Counted from the stretch's first letter, positions 17,219 to 26,905 are shown. The stretch: 64,000 nucleotides of DNA from SpSt-398 sp033762195 (GCA_033762195.1 JANRLV010000150.1:1-64000); one strand, 5' to 3'. Notes: a model not told the origin generated them from the sequence alone. Numbers and translations are program-made.

Positions 17219-18538
17219 ATGTTTGATAAACTTTTTGGAAAATCAAAGAAGAAGCCCGACCTGCCAGAACCGGCGATCCAGTTTGGCCGGTATTCGGACA
17301 ACAATAAGACCACGGTGAAAGTGAACCGGTGGACGGATGCGGATAATTTATTCAAGGAAAAGAAGCACCCCGAGGCCCTGGATGCCTTTTTTGACTACCT
17401 GACGGATGATTCGGCGGGAAATGTCATTTACCAGCGAAACGGCAACGAGGGCCAGTTTGAGATTTTCCAGGGCTCCAAGATCGTCAGGGGCCGGTTTACC
17501 GGTGACCAGCTATCCGCGGAAGTGACCCTGGCCCGGATGCCCCAGCCGAGTGTGCCGGTGATGCGTCGATTACTGGAACTTAATTTCAGCCTGTATTATT
17601 CGCGGTATGCCCTGGATGGCGACCGGCTCTGTATGCGCTTCGACACCCCTGTGGTTGCCGGCAACCCCAATAAACTATACTATGGCCTGAAAGAACTGGC
17701 CACCAAAGCCGATAAGCAGGATGACCTGCTGGTGCAGGACTTTACCATCCTGGAGAAGCATGATATTGAACACATCCATGAGATATCTGCCGCGGAGAAG
17801 GAGATCAAGTACCAGTACATGCAGAAATGGATCGCTGAGACCCTGGAACTGGTAGGGACCCTGGATGCAGATAAATTTCATGGCGGCATTGCCTACCTCC
17901 TGCTCACCCTGGCCTTTCAGATCGACTACCTGCTGGTGCCGGAAGGAAAACTGATGCATGACCTGGAAAAGATCGTGGAATTATATTTCCGTAAGGAGGA
18001 TAAACCGGTACCGGAAAAAAACCGTGACCTGGTGGAAGCCTACCGGAAACTACAGGCAAAAACCCGGGAAGAGGTCTTCCATGACCTGTACCGGTCCAGG
18101 CACACTTTTTCCATTGTTGCCCCCCAGGCGTATAAGACGATCGCCGATATGATCTCCGCGGCCAATCAAAACCTGATCTGGTACAAAGAGAATAATTACC
18201 CGGCCATTGCCACCAAGATCAGCGAATATGGTTTTGCCTATTGCCAGTATTCCTATAGCCTTCCCCGTCCCGTATCCGCGCTCTTTGAACTGTTTATGCG
18301 GGTGAACTACAGTGATTATTTTGAGGCGCTTGGTTTTCCCCGTAAGTTTTATAACAAGGCAGATGGCCGGTTTGATGTGGATGCCATTTATCAGCGGATC
18401 CAGGAGATCACCGAGGCCTGGAAATCCAAATTCCCTTCGCTGGTTTTTCGCAATGAGAACCTTCGTTTTGACAACCTGATGGAGTTCAACCACTCCTTTA
18501 CCAATGAAATTGAATTTTTGAACCTGGAAAACAAGTGA
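17219..18538 (+). CDS. Conserved protein of unknown function, partner of the HtrA-like protease
   Basis: A 439-residue soluble protein starting at ATG 17219 (MFDKLFGKSKKKPD). A longer frame from 17111 runs through the upstream repeat element and gives a low-complexity Ser/Arg tail, so it is rejected. Residues 20-150 are beta-rich and the central and C-terminal parts helical, with AFQIDYLLVPEGKL and YCQYSYSLPRPV as recognisable blocks. The N-terminal part and the C-terminus of the next gene both look like small YbjN/secretion-chaperone-like domains, but this is only a resemblance. The next gene starts 3 bp after its stop, indicating an operon. Confidence 0.7.
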   Translation: MFDKLFGKSKKKPDLPEPAIQFGRYSDNNKTTVKVNRWTDADNLFKEKKHPEALDAFFDYLTDDSAGNVIYQRNGNEGQFEIFQGSKIVRGRFTGDQLSAEVTLARMPQPSVPVMRRLLELNFSLYYSRYALDGDRLCMRFDTPVVAGNPNKLYYGLKELATKADKQDDLLVQDFTILEKHDIEHIHEISAAEKEIKYQYMQKWIAETLELVGTLDADKFHGGIAYLLLTLAFQIDYLLVPEGKLMHDLEKIVELYFRKEDKPVPEKNRDLVEAYRKLQAKTREEVFHDLYRSRHTFSIVAPQAYKTIADMISAANQNLIWYKENNYPAIATKISEYGFAYCQYSYSLPRPVSALFELFMRVNYSDYFEALGFPRKFYNKADGRFDVDAIYQRIQEITEAWKSKFPSLVFRNENLRFDNLMEFNHSFTNEIEFLNLENK

Positions 18539-18541
18539 GCC

Positions 18542-19651
18542 ATGGAACCCGGAGCATCAACGTTGACCATTGAACGATTTCAGCCCGCTATCATACAGAT
18601 CGCGACACAGACCGGAACGGGCACCGGTTTTTACCTGAAGGAATTTGACCTCATCATCACCAATGACCATGTGGTGGGAAATAATGCGGAGGTCACCATT
18701 GCGGGCAAGACCTTTGAAAAACAAGTGTCAAGGGTTTTCTATACCGACAGAAAACACGACCTGGCTTTTTTGGCCTCCCCTTTAGGAGTAGAACTTCCCG
18801 ATATCAAACTCGGGCGGTATGAGTCCATGAAGGACGGTGACCCGGTGATCGCCATTGGCCATCCTTATGGATTGAATTATACCGCCACACAAGGAGTGAT
18901 CAGTAAAGTGGACCGTGTGCGTGATGGCTTGAAGTATATCCAGATCGATGCCGCGATCAATCCAGGTAATAGCGGAGGCCCGCTGGTAAATGGGGCCGGA
19001 GAGATCATTGGGGTAAATACATTTATCATTCGCGGTGGCGATAACCTGGGATTTGCCCTGCCCGTAAATTACCTGCTGGAAGCCCTTCGCCTCTATGTTC
19101 CCAATAAAGGGTATCCTTCCACCCGTTGTTTTAGTTGCGGCTACCTGGTATTGGCGGGAAATATTGACTCGGGTAAATACTGCCCCAGTTGCGGCACGGA
19201 AGTAGAGCTCCCCACCATGCCGGAAAAAGAACTGGAACCGGTTGGCGTTGCCAAAACGATTGAAGACATTTTGAAAAGCCTGGGCAAGGATATCAAACTG
19301 GCCCGCGAAGGCACCAATAACTGGTCGGTAAAAGAAGGAACGGCAAAGATCCGCATCACCTATAACCCCGAGAATTATTTTATTGCCGGGGATGCCTATC
19401 TCTGTCAGCTTCCCACCGATCCGGCCATGATCAAATCACTGTATCATTACCTGCTACAGGAAAATTATTCCTTAAATGGCCTGGTACTGAGTTGCCTGAA
19501 ACAGAATATCGTCCTTTCCTGTGTATTATATGATCTGGATATGAGCCTCGAAATGGGACAGGCAATTTTTGGCAACCTCTTTCGAAAGGCCGATGAGTAT
19601 GATGACCTGCTGAAAACAAAGTTTGGCGCAGTGGAGCGATTGGAGGAATAG
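18542..19651 (+). CDS. HtrA-like serine protease with zinc ribbon and C-terminal unknown domain
   Basis: A 369-residue protein. Residues 15-185 are a trypsin-like S1C domain with the full triad: His43 in TNDHVVG, Asp73 in KHDLAFL and Ser144 in PGNSGGPL. A zinc ribbon follows (CFSC at 196-199, CPSC at 214-217). Residues 230-369 form an alpha/beta domain like YbjN or type III secretion chaperones. There is no signal peptide and no PDZ domain, so unlike DegP/HtrA it should act in the cytosol. It follows the unknown gene by 3 bp and is close upstream of recX. Confidence 0.85.
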   Translation: MEPGASTLTIERFQPAIIQIATQTGTGTGFYLKEFDLIITNDHVVGNNAEVTIAGKTFEKQVSRVFYTDRKHDLAFLASPLGVELPDIKLGRYESMKDGDPVIAIGHPYGLNYTATQGVISKVDRVRDGLKYIQIDAAINPGNSGGPLVNGAGEIIGVNTFIIRGGDNLGFALPVNYLLEALRLYVPNKGYPSTRCFSCGYLVLAGNIDSGKYCPSCGTEVELPTMPEKELEPVGVAKTIEDILKSLGKDIKLAREGTNNWSVKEGTAKIRITYNPENYFIAGDAYLCQLPTDPAMIKSLYHYLLQENYSLNGLVLSCLKQNIVLSCVLYDLDMSLEMGQAIFGNLFRKADEYDDLLKTKFGAVERLEE

Positions 19652-19678
19652 TCCTGTTTGTAAAATACTCATTTCCCT

Positions 19679-20161
19679 ATGCCGCTTCAACGCCTTACAC
19701 CGGCACAAGCCCTGCAAAAATTAAAGCATTACTGCGCCTACCAGGAACGCAGTCATAGCGAGGTAAAAGAAAAAGCCTATGGATTTGGTCTCCACCGCCA
19801 GGAGGTGGATGAGGTGATCTCCGCGTTGATACAAGAAGATTATTTGAATGAGGAACGATTTGCGACCGCCTTTGCGGGAGGCAAGTTTCGTATGAAGGGC
19901 TGGGGCCGGGTCAAGATCAAATATGAATTGAAACAACGGAAAGTGAGTGATTACTGTATCCGCAAGGCTTTACAGGAAATCGATGAAACAGTTTATCAGA
20001 AAACATTGGAAGCCCTGGCTAAAAAAAAGTGGAACTCCATTCGCGGAGCAGGCACCAATGGGTTTGTGAAAATGAGTAAGACGAGGGATTATTTGATACA
20101 GCGGGGGTTTGAAACCGATAAGATCAGAGAGGTGTTGACGAAGATGGGGAATAAGGAATAA
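19679..20161 (+). CDS. recX: RecX-family regulator
   Basis: A 160-residue helical protein with the RecX three-helix repeats: ALQKLKHYCAYQERSHSEVK, the LIQEDYLNEERFA block and GWGRVKIKYELKQR. RecX binds RecA filaments and limits recombination. Length and motifs are normal. Its last codons (GNKE) are already built from the AATAAGGAA words of the following inverted repeat. It is in a plus-strand run after the protease gene, 27 bp away, and convergent with the DPP IV gene. Confidence 0.9.
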   Translation: MPLQRLTPAQALQKLKHYCAYQERSHSEVKEKAYGFGLHRQEVDEVISALIQEDYLNEERFATAFAGGKFRMKGWGRVKIKYELKQRKVSDYCIRKALQEIDETVYQKTLEALAKKKWNSIRGAGTNGFVKMSKTRDYLIQRGFETDKIREVLTKMGNKE

Positions 20162-20169
20162 GCAATAAG

Positions 20170-20266
20170 AAATAAGGAACAGAAAAATAAGGAATAAGAG
20201 AGAGGTCACTGCGCTGATTGCAATACCCACCTATTTTCTTATTCCTTATTTTTCTGTTCCTTATTT
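20170..20266. terminator. Perfect 30-bp inverted repeat between convergent recX and DPP IV genes
   Basis: The arms 20170-20199 and 20237-20266 pair without mismatch, with a 37-nt loop. Each arm is made of AATAAGGAA/GGAACAG words. It lies between two convergent stop codons (20161 and 20284), so a bidirectional terminator or transcript-end stabiliser is the natural role. It belongs with the other word-built elements in this window. Confidence 0.65.
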
Positions 20267-20283
20267 ATTATATCTCTATTTCT

Positions 20284-22527
20284 CTAAAACCCTTTCTTCC
20301 CCGAAGCCGCTGCCTGCTTCACTTCTTCTTCTGTTCTTCCACCCGGAGGGCAGTTTTCTTTTAAAAATTTAGTGTACAATGCGGCGAGGTGTTGAAACGT
20401 GCCCTGACCTTCGCTGATACCATGTGTGCGATTGGGGTAGGCCATGAATTGGAATTGTTTCTTGTGTTTCACCAGTTCATTCACCAGCATTTCCATATTC
20501 TGATAGTGTACATTATCATCTCCTGTACCATGGATCACCAGCAAATTACCCCGGAGGTTTTTTGCATGCGTTAGGGCGGCGCCCATTTTATAGGGGGCCA
20601 TATCTTCCTGGGGAAGACCCATATACCTTTCGGTGTAGATATTATCATACAGCAGGGAGCTGGTAACCGGCGCAATAGAAATACCGGTTTGATAGGTTTC
20701 GGGGTATTGGAAGAGCAAGTTGAGGGTGGATGAACCACCACCGCTCCATCCCCATACGGCCACCCGCGTACTGTCGATAAAGGGCCATTTTACAATTTGC
20801 TTAGCGGCAAAGGCCTGGTCCCGTATATTGAGCTGGCCGATATTTTTATAGATTGATTTTCTCCAGGCCCGGCCGCGGGGAGCCGGAGTACCGCGGTTAT
20901 CCACGGAAACCTGTATATATCCATCCGCTTCCATATCGCCGGCATACAGAAAATTGCCTGCGGCGCCATAGCTGTCGGTTACGGTTGCTGAAGCTGGTTC
21001 GCCATATACATAGAAAACCAGGGGATATTTTTTATTCGGATCAAAATTGTTGGGTTTTACCATCCAGCCATCCAGGGTAACACCATCATCGGTGGTAACC
21101 TGAAAATATGAAGTATTTGAATTCACCTCCGAAGCAGGTTTTACCTTTTTGCTGATATCATCTTTTTCGTTGAAAGGTGTATGCGCAGGCAGATAAACCC
21201 ACTCGGTCATGGGCATGGTATAGTAATTTGAGAAAGTATGCCGCGCAAATTTTCCACTTGGCGCGATCTCATATCCATGTGTACCTATTTCATTGGAAGG
21301 GGAAACCAATTCCAGTTTTCCTTTACCATCCAGTTTGGTTTTGTATAAATATTTCTGGGTGGCATTTTTAGGTGAAGCCGTAAAATAGACATACCCTGTC
21401 TTTTCATCGGCGAGCAATACATCGATCACATCATAATCGCCTTTGGTGATCAGTGTTTCTTTTGCTCCATCGCGGGTGACGCGGTAGAGATGACGCCAGC
21501 CATCTTTTTCACTCAACCAGAGAAATTCTTTTTTACCATTGATCCAGTCCCAGCCGGTCACATCGTTGGTCCACTCACTGATGGTAGAAACCCAGGCTGA
21601 ATCAGTTTCGGCGTAAATGGTCTTTGCTTCGGCTGTGGCTGTATTGCAGAGCATCAGCTTGCTTTCATTCTGGCGACGGTTGAGTTGTTGCAGAATGATC
21701 TCGCCAGGGGCGCTCCATTCCATTCGCACAATATAATGTTGAGCGGGATCGCCGGGTACATTCATCCATTTGGTATCTGCATTGTTGATATCAACTACGC
21801 CGATACGTGCCGGCGACGGGGGCTCACCTACTTTGGGGTATTCTACCGGAATCACCTGGCTATACACCGAGTCGGTGGTGTTCAGCATGAAATAATCGCG
21901 AATCTGATTGGCATCGATCTGCCAGTAGGCAATGCTTTTTCCATCGGGGCTCCAGCGAAAACCATCACGCATGGCAAACTCTTCTTCATATACCCAGTCA
22001 AAGGTCCCGTTGATGAGTTTTTTGGTACCCTTGTCATCGGTCAGTTTTTTGATGGCGCCACTGGCCAGGTCTTCCACATAAATATTGTGCTCACATACAT
22101 AGGCTACCTTGGTCGCATCGGGGGAAAATTTGGCAAATTGGAGGGTTGACTCAGGTTTACCCTTGCCAATTTGTTTTAATTCACCCGTGGTGCGGTTCAA
22201 TACCCAGTAATCGCCCCGGGTAGGATAGCGCCATACACGTTTGGCATTCGTGTAAATAAGAGCAAGCTTACCATCCTCAGAAAGTTGAAAACTGCGGGGG
22301 GCAATGGCTTTCCCATTGACCGTAAGATCCTTTTTGCTGATAAAGGTGGTCTTGGTCAAACCAGGCAGATCGGTCTTTACGATCTCGCCTTTTTCGGCCT
22401 GGTAATAACTGTTCCCATCAGGGGTCCATTTGGTGACGGGTATGCCCGGTTGGGCAAACACCAGCAGCGCCAGCAATTGAAACACAAAAAAGGAAAGAAT
22501 GGCTTTTTTTGATTTCCGGAATAACAT
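20284..22527 (-). CDS. Dipeptidyl peptidase IV family serine peptidase (S9B)
   Basis: A 747-residue exported peptidase. The ATG at 22527 (MLFRKSKKA) gives a signal peptide of about 25 residues (ends LLVFAQ); a TTG two codons upstream is less likely. An eight-bladed DPP IV N-terminal propeller is followed by an alpha/beta hydrolase domain with the nucleophile in WGWSGGGSS, Asp in HGTGDDNVH and His in NRTHGIS. It cleaves Xaa-Pro dipeptides from peptides in the periplasm, feeding amino-acid uptake. Length is normal for Bacteroidota. Confidence 0.93.
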   Translation of the reverse strand: MLFRKSKKAILSFFVFQLLALLVFAQPGIPVTKWTPDGNSYYQAEKGEIVKTDLPGLTKTTFISKKDLTVNGKAIAPRSFQLSEDGKLALIYTNAKRVWRYPTRGDYWVLNRTTGELKQIGKGKPESTLQFAKFSPDATKVAYVCEHNIYVEDLASGAIKKLTDDKGTKKLINGTFDWVYEEEFAMRDGFRWSPDGKSIAYWQIDANQIRDYFMLNTTDSVYSQVIPVEYPKVGEPPSPARIGVVDINNADTKWMNVPGDPAQHYIVRMEWSAPGEIILQQLNRRQNESKLMLCNTATAEAKTIYAETDSAWVSTISEWTNDVTGWDWINGKKEFLWLSEKDGWRHLYRVTRDGAKETLITKGDYDVIDVLLADEKTGYVYFTASPKNATQKYLYKTKLDGKGKLELVSPSNEIGTHGYEIAPSGKFARHTFSNYYTMPMTEWVYLPAHTPFNEKDDISKKVKPASEVNSNTSYFQVTTDDGVTLDGWMVKPNNFDPNKKYPLVFYVYGEPASATVTDSYGAAGNFLYAGDMEADGYIQVSVDNRGTPAPRGRAWRKSIYKNIGQLNIRDQAFAAKQIVKWPFIDSTRVAVWGWSGGGSSTLNLLFQYPETYQTGISIAPVTSSLLYDNIYTERYMGLPQEDMAPYKMGAALTHAKNLRGNLLVIHGTGDDNVHYQNMEMLVNELVKHKKQFQFMAYPNRTHGISEGQGTFQHLAALYTKFLKENCPPGGRTEEEVKQAAASGKKGF

Positions 22528-22589
22528 GATCAAATATTTGGGGTCAATTAACAGTATTTCGATGAAATTTTAAGCTAAAATTTGATGAC

Positions 22590-22685
22590 CGGGTGGCTTT
22601 TTCCCGCGGCGGACGCCGCGAGGCAGTGTTAGCAACTACCGCCTGAACCTTTTCGCCCCAACGTATCGGGGCTACCGGAAACGAT
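22590..22685. repeat. GC-rich stem and palindromic words between two minus-strand genes
   Basis: CCGCGGCGGACGCCGCG near 22603 forms a small stem, followed by CGCCCCAACGTATCGGGGC, which can form another. They lie between the DUF1080 gene stop (22688) and the start of the DPP IV gene, so they may end the DUF1080 transcript. No exact repeat partner is seen elsewhere in the window. Confidence 0.35.
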
Positions 22686-22687
22686 TC

Positions 22688-23431
22688 TTAATCCAGCTTT
22701 CTAATCCAGATGTTCCTAAAGCTCACAGGGTTGCCATGGTCTTGTAAAATTATGGGTTCCCGGTCGCTATGGAGTTTGTATTCAGCCACGCCGATATATT
22801 CGGTGCCACCCCAGATAGCGGTATGGTTTTGCACCAATACGCCATTGTGTATGACGGTGATATAGGCCGGTGAGATAAGGCTGCTGTCTTTGGTATTGAA
22901 ACGCGGAGCGGTAAATACGATATCATAGGTTTGCCATTCGCCCGGAGGCCGGCAGGCATTGACCAGGGGCATGTGTTGTTTGTAAATACTGGCCGCCTGT
23001 CCATTGCTATAGGTGCGGTTATTATAATTATCCAGGATCTGCAGTTCATAGCGGCCCATCAGGAAAATCCCGCTATTTCCCCTGCCCTGTCCATTTCCGG
23101 CCACAACGGTCGGAGTGCGCCATTCAATATGTAACTGGCAACTGCCAAACCCTTCTTTGGTTTGTATATCTCCTTTACCTCCTACGACGGTCAATATATC
23201 ATCGGCCACTTTCCATTCGGGGGCACCGCCACCCATTTTCTTTTGCCAACCGGAAAGGTCTTTGCCATCGAACAAAGCGATTGCATCGGATGGGACACCA
23301 GCGGCCGTAGGGCCGGGGGTTACTACCCTTGGTTCGGGTTGCCATACCTCGGTCAATGCGGGGTCGCCTTTGCGCTGGGCCAATGAAGAAATGGAAATAA
23401 CTAAAGCAAGGAGGACAAGAGATCGTTTCAT
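22688..23431 (-). CDS. Secreted DUF1080 (3-keto-disaccharide hydrolase-like) protein
   Basis: A 247-residue protein starting at ATG 23431 (MKRSLVLLAL) with a signal peptide ending SLAQ. The longer frame from 23503 is rejected because it puts the signal peptide internally. A DUF1080 domain is clear: ALFDGKDLSGWQKK, then WRTPTVVAGNGQGRGNSGIF and YELQILD, with WQTYDIVFTAPRF after it. These jelly-roll proteins are linked to breakdown of 3-keto-glycosides. It lies divergent from the omega-amidase gene. Confidence 0.88.
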   Translation of the reverse strand: MKRSLVLLALVISISSLAQRKGDPALTEVWQPEPRVVTPGPTAAGVPSDAIALFDGKDLSGWQKKMGGGAPEWKVADDILTVVGGKGDIQTKEGFGSCQLHIEWRTPTVVAGNGQGRGNSGIFLMGRYELQILDNYNNRTYSNGQAASIYKQHMPLVNACRPPGEWQTYDIVFTAPRFNTKDSSLISPAYITVIHNGVLVQNHTAIWGGTEYIGVAEYKLHSDREPIILQDHGNPVSFRNIWIRKLD

Positions 23432-23511
23432 GATAAATAAGTTGATGTGTGGATTAAAGATACGTTCATTGTAAATTATAAGATCAATACCTTTACAAGA
23501 CATCTTTTTTC

Positions 23512-24303
23512 ATGTCATCACTCACGATCAGTCTTATACAAACGGCCCTCCATTGGGAAGACCCGGCAGCCAACCGGCGCATGTTTGAGGAGAAGATCCG
23601 GTCCATAACAGAAAAGACCGAATTGGTCCTCCTGCCTGAGATGTTCTCGACCGGATTTAGTATGGACCCGGCAAGACTGGCGGAGACCATGGATGGCCCC
23701 ACAGTGAGTTGGATGAAAGAGCTCAGTGCCGAACGAAAGATCATCCTCGCGGGCAGCCTGATCATTCGTGATGGGGATGAATTTTATAACCGTCTGCTTT
23801 GGGTTTTGCCCAATGGGCAAATAGGGGTGTATGATAAACGACATTTGTTTGCCTATGCCGGCGAAGATGAAAAATATTCACCCGGTAATAAACGCCTGAT
23901 CGCTTCTGTAAAGGGTTGGCGGATCAACCTGCTGATCTGTTATGATCTGAGGTTTCCGGTTTGGGCCAGACAGCAATCACAGGAAGAAGGCCCCGAATAC
24001 GACCTGCTGATCTATGTGGCCAACTGGCCAGCCAAGCGGGCGCATGCCTGGAAAAGCCTCTTACCGGCAAGGGCGATCGAAAACCAATCCTATGTAATAG
24101 GATTAAACCGGGTAGGCGAAGACGGGAATGGACATTACTATTCCGGTGACAGCCTCGTGATCGACCCTCTTGGGCAAACCTTATTTCACCAGGCGGATAC
24201 AGAAACGATTCATACGATCACCCTCGAAAAAAAATCACTGGAAGAAGTGCGCGGCCAAATGCCTTTCTGGAAAGATGGCGACCCTTTTCTCCTAAGCATT
24301 TAA
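23512..24303 (+). CDS. Nitrilase-superfamily omega-amidase (YafV-like)
   Basis: A 263-residue carbon-nitrogen hydrolase with the full catalytic set: Glu in LLPEMFSTGF, Lys in YDKRHLF and Cys in LLICYDLRFP. The closest characterised group is YafV/Nit2-type omega-amidase, which hydrolyses alpha-ketoglutaramate or alpha-ketosuccinamate and so repairs products of glutamine transaminases. It is cytosolic. The nagA start is 3 bp after its stop, so the two form an operon. Confidence 0.9.
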   Translation: MSSLTISLIQTALHWEDPAANRRMFEEKIRSITEKTELVLLPEMFSTGFSMDPARLAETMDGPTVSWMKELSAERKIILAGSLIIRDGDEFYNRLLWVLPNGQIGVYDKRHLFAYAGEDEKYSPGNKRLIASVKGWRINLLICYDLRFPVWARQQSQEEGPEYDLLIYVANWPAKRAHAWKSLLPARAIENQSYVIGLNRVGEDGNGHYYSGDSLVIDPLGQTLFHQADTETIHTITLEKKSLEEVRGQMPFWKDGDPFLLSI

Positions 24304-24306
24304 TAC

Positions 24307-25380
24307 ATGAAATCAGCCTATCTCCCTTCCCTGATCTACACCGGTAGCGAAGAGCGATCGGGGCTGGCCGTGCTTGCAGACGATGATATCATTCACGACC
24401 TGGTACCTGTTACAGATATCCCCTCCGGGTATGAACGCATTGATCTTTCCGGAAAGATCCTTGCTCCGGGTTTTATTGACCTGCAGATATATGGCGGCAA
24501 TGGGCATCTTTTTTCACAACAACCCACCCCCGAAAGTCTGGAAGCCACTTATCAATACAGCCTTGACGGAGGCGCCACTCACTTTTGTATCACCATTGCT
24601 ACCAATAGCCGTGAAGTGGTTTCTGCAGGTATCCGGGCAGTAAAAGCCTATTGGGAAAAAGGGGGTAAGGGTTTATTGGGCCTGCACCTTGAAGGGCCAT
24701 TTATCAATAAAGAAAAAAGAGGCGCCCACCTGGAGGCGTTTGTCCATACACCTGCCAGAAAAGAGATCCTTGAATTACTGGAAGAAGGGAAAGGCGTAAT
24801 CAGGATCATGACCCTGGCGCCCGAATGTTGCGACCCGGAACTGATCCATTTGCTTCAGGAAAACGGCGTGATCGTTTCTGCGGGACATAGCAATGCCACC
24901 TATGAACAAGCCACCCGTGCCTTTGACGGAGGTATTACACTGGCTACCCATTTATACAATGCCATGTCTCCCCTGCAGAGTCGTGCCCCCGGCATGGTGG
25001 GCGCCATCTATGATCATCGGTTAGTAATGAGCAGTATGGTGGTGGATGGCGTGCATACCGATCTTGCCGCCGTGCGCATCAGCAAAAAGATCATGGGTGA
25101 CCGGCTATTTCTCATCACCGATGCAGTGGCCGAAACAGCCGAAGGGCCTTATCCGCATGTATTTCAGGGCGACCGCTATTGTATGCCGGATGGAACCTTA
25201 TCAGGCTCTGCTCTAACCATGATGAAAGCGGTGAAAAACTGTGTTGACCATTGTGGTATTTCACTTGAGGAGGCTTGTCGTATGGCAAGCACCTATCCTG
25301 CGAAGGCTGCAGGTCTTGATAACCAATTGGGGTATATCAGGAAGGGATATGAAGCTGCATTCACCACAATCTCCATTTAA
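24307..25380 (+). CDS. nagA: N-acetylglucosamine-6-phosphate deacetylase
   Basis: A 357-residue amidohydrolase. HLEGPFINKEKRGAH supplies the metal Glu and substrate contacts; AGHSNATYEQA and ATHLYNAMSPL give metal histidines; ITDA contains the catalytic Asp. It converts GlcNAc-6-P to GlcN-6-P and acetate for amino-sugar recycling or chitin/peptidoglycan use. It follows the omega-amidase gene by 3 bp. No nagB or nag regulator is in the window. The gene is convergent with the S41 peptidase. Confidence 0.94.
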   Translation: MKSAYLPSLIYTGSEERSGLAVLADDDIIHDLVPVTDIPSGYERIDLSGKILAPGFIDLQIYGGNGHLFSQQPTPESLEATYQYSLDGGATHFCITIATNSREVVSAGIRAVKAYWEKGGKGLLGLHLEGPFINKEKRGAHLEAFVHTPARKEILELLEEGKGVIRIMTLAPECCDPELIHLLQENGVIVSAGHSNATYEQATRAFDGGITLATHLYNAMSPLQSRAPGMVGAIYDHRLVMSSMVVDGVHTDLAAVRISKKIMGDRLFLITDAVAETAEGPYPHVFQGDRYCMPDGTLSGSALTMMKAVKNCVDHCGISLEEACRMASTYPAKAAGLDNQLGYIRKGYEAAFTTISI

Positions 25381-25420
25381 CGTGAGGCTCCTTGCAGACT
25401 GCCGGTAAAATTTCTTTTAA

Positions 25421-26905
25421 CTATTGTCCATGTGACGCGAGGATGCGTTTTTTTACTTCTTCAATTTTATAATCCAGCCCATTTCGTATGGCATCTACAC
25501 TCGGCCCTACAAAGATCTCCGGCTGCACCCCTTTCCCGTCTTTTGGTTTTAACGGATGGGTAACAAGGCGAAACAAGGGCAAACGAAAGCGAACCTTTGA
25601 ATTTGGAAGGGTAACATAAGGGATTAGCCAGGCAGAATTACCATAGGCTGCACCGCCGGTTTCTTCTCCAATGATCGTTACATTGTCTTGTTCTCTTAAT
25701 GTCCCGGCAAAAAGTGTGGTGGCAGAAAAAGAGTTACCTCCCGTTACGATATAGACATGTCCATTGAAGCGGTTTTTCTTTTTGGGTTTGAAATAATGTT
25801 TTTCATAAAACCCAAAATGATAATAGCCATCCGCTTTTTTTCTGGTGAAGAAAAGGAGGAAGAGCTTGTTAAAGAAATTGTTCTGAACGTACTTACCGTG
25901 CGGTGGATTCTTACGAATGGCATAGAGTGAATCGGCCAGACGAAAAGGTTGGCGGGCAATAAACTTGGTCAGGAGTGTGGAGTTCCCCACATTACCTCCG
26001 CCATTTCCACGCACATCGATCACCAGGTTTTTGGTTTTTTGCTGTCGCAAAGAGCGAAAAGATGTTCGGAAGAATTTTTTTAATCCATATCCGTTGCTAA
26101 AACTATTGAGGGTCATGTATCCGGTGGAATCCGGATCGGCAAACAGGAGTTGCCGCGAGTTATTGCGTTCCTGTTGTTTTCTTTCACTTTTTGGTGGTCT
26201 TCTCATTTGGGCGATTCCCCTTCGGAACAAACTATCCTTGCGTGGATCGAATACGGGAATGGTCACTTCTTTTTCTTTGCCTGTATTATCCAGATAACCG
26301 ATACGGTATTTATTTTTTATGCCAAACACGGTGGTATAAAGTGCGCTGAAATTTCCACCGCTGCTGAGTGATTGGTATTTATGGGTAAACGAATACCCAT
26401 CGGAGGAGAGAAATTGCGCCAGGGTATCCACGAGTGTCCGTATTGGAATCCCATCGATATGGGTAAGGGGGGTACCCCGGACCAGGATGCTATCGTGGCG
26501 ATTGAGATTGGCCGTCACCACCGTAGTATCACCCCAGGTTTTGATGCGAAGGGGGAAAGAAAGCTGACGAAGCGTGTCCACGAGGCGGTTGTAATTTTTG
26601 GACGAGCGTATAGTAGAATGTCCGCAATGCACATGCGCATACACATAACTGAGTAGTTTCCTGAAATTTCTTTCATTCATGGAATCGGTGAGTTGGGTCA
26701 TACCCCAATCGAATACCGAGTCCATAGCTGGCTTGGATGTATACCAATACGTGCTGGGATGTGTTGACTCAAGCAGGTTCCGAAAAACCCGATAATCTTC
26801 CTGGAGTGCGGTGGGTGCGATATTTGGAACGGCCCTGGTTTTGCGGCTGGCCGTGCAGGCGGTAAGAAGCAGGGGGATAAGGATCCCTAAAATGATTTTG
26901 TTCAT
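25421..26905 (-). CDS. S41-family peptidase lipoprotein
   Basis: A 494-residue protein starting at ATG 26905 (MNKIILGIL) with a lipoprotein signal ending LLTAC. The C-terminal half is a tail-specific protease (S41) domain: NLVIDVRGNGGGNVG, GGNSFSATTLFA with the catalytic Ser, and GEETGGAAYG. A PDZ-like segment may lie near residues 130-180. It is likely anchored in the periplasm or outer membrane. The start codon overlaps the thiL stop as ATGA, so translation is coupled, although no shared pathway is evident. Confidence 0.88.
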   Translation of the reverse strand: MNKIILGILIPLLLTACTASRKTRAVPNIAPTALQEDYRVFRNLLESTHPSTYWYTSKPAMDSVFDWGMTQLTDSMNERNFRKLLSYVYAHVHCGHSTIRSSKNYNRLVDTLRQLSFPLRIKTWGDTTVVTANLNRHDSILVRGTPLTHIDGIPIRTLVDTLAQFLSSDGYSFTHKYQSLSSGGNFSALYTTVFGIKNKYRIGYLDNTGKEKEVTIPVFDPRKDSLFRRGIAQMRRPPKSERKQQERNNSRQLLFADPDSTGYMTLNSFSNGYGLKKFFRTSFRSLRQQKTKNLVIDVRGNGGGNVGNSTLLTKFIARQPFRLADSLYAIRKNPPHGKYVQNNFFNKLFLLFFTRKKADGYYHFGFYEKHYFKPKKKNRFNGHVYIVTGGNSFSATTLFAGTLREQDNVTIIGEETGGAAYGNSAWLIPYVTLPNSKVRFRLPLFRLVTHPLKPKDGKGVQPEIFVGPSVDAIRNGLDYKIEEVKKRILASHGQ

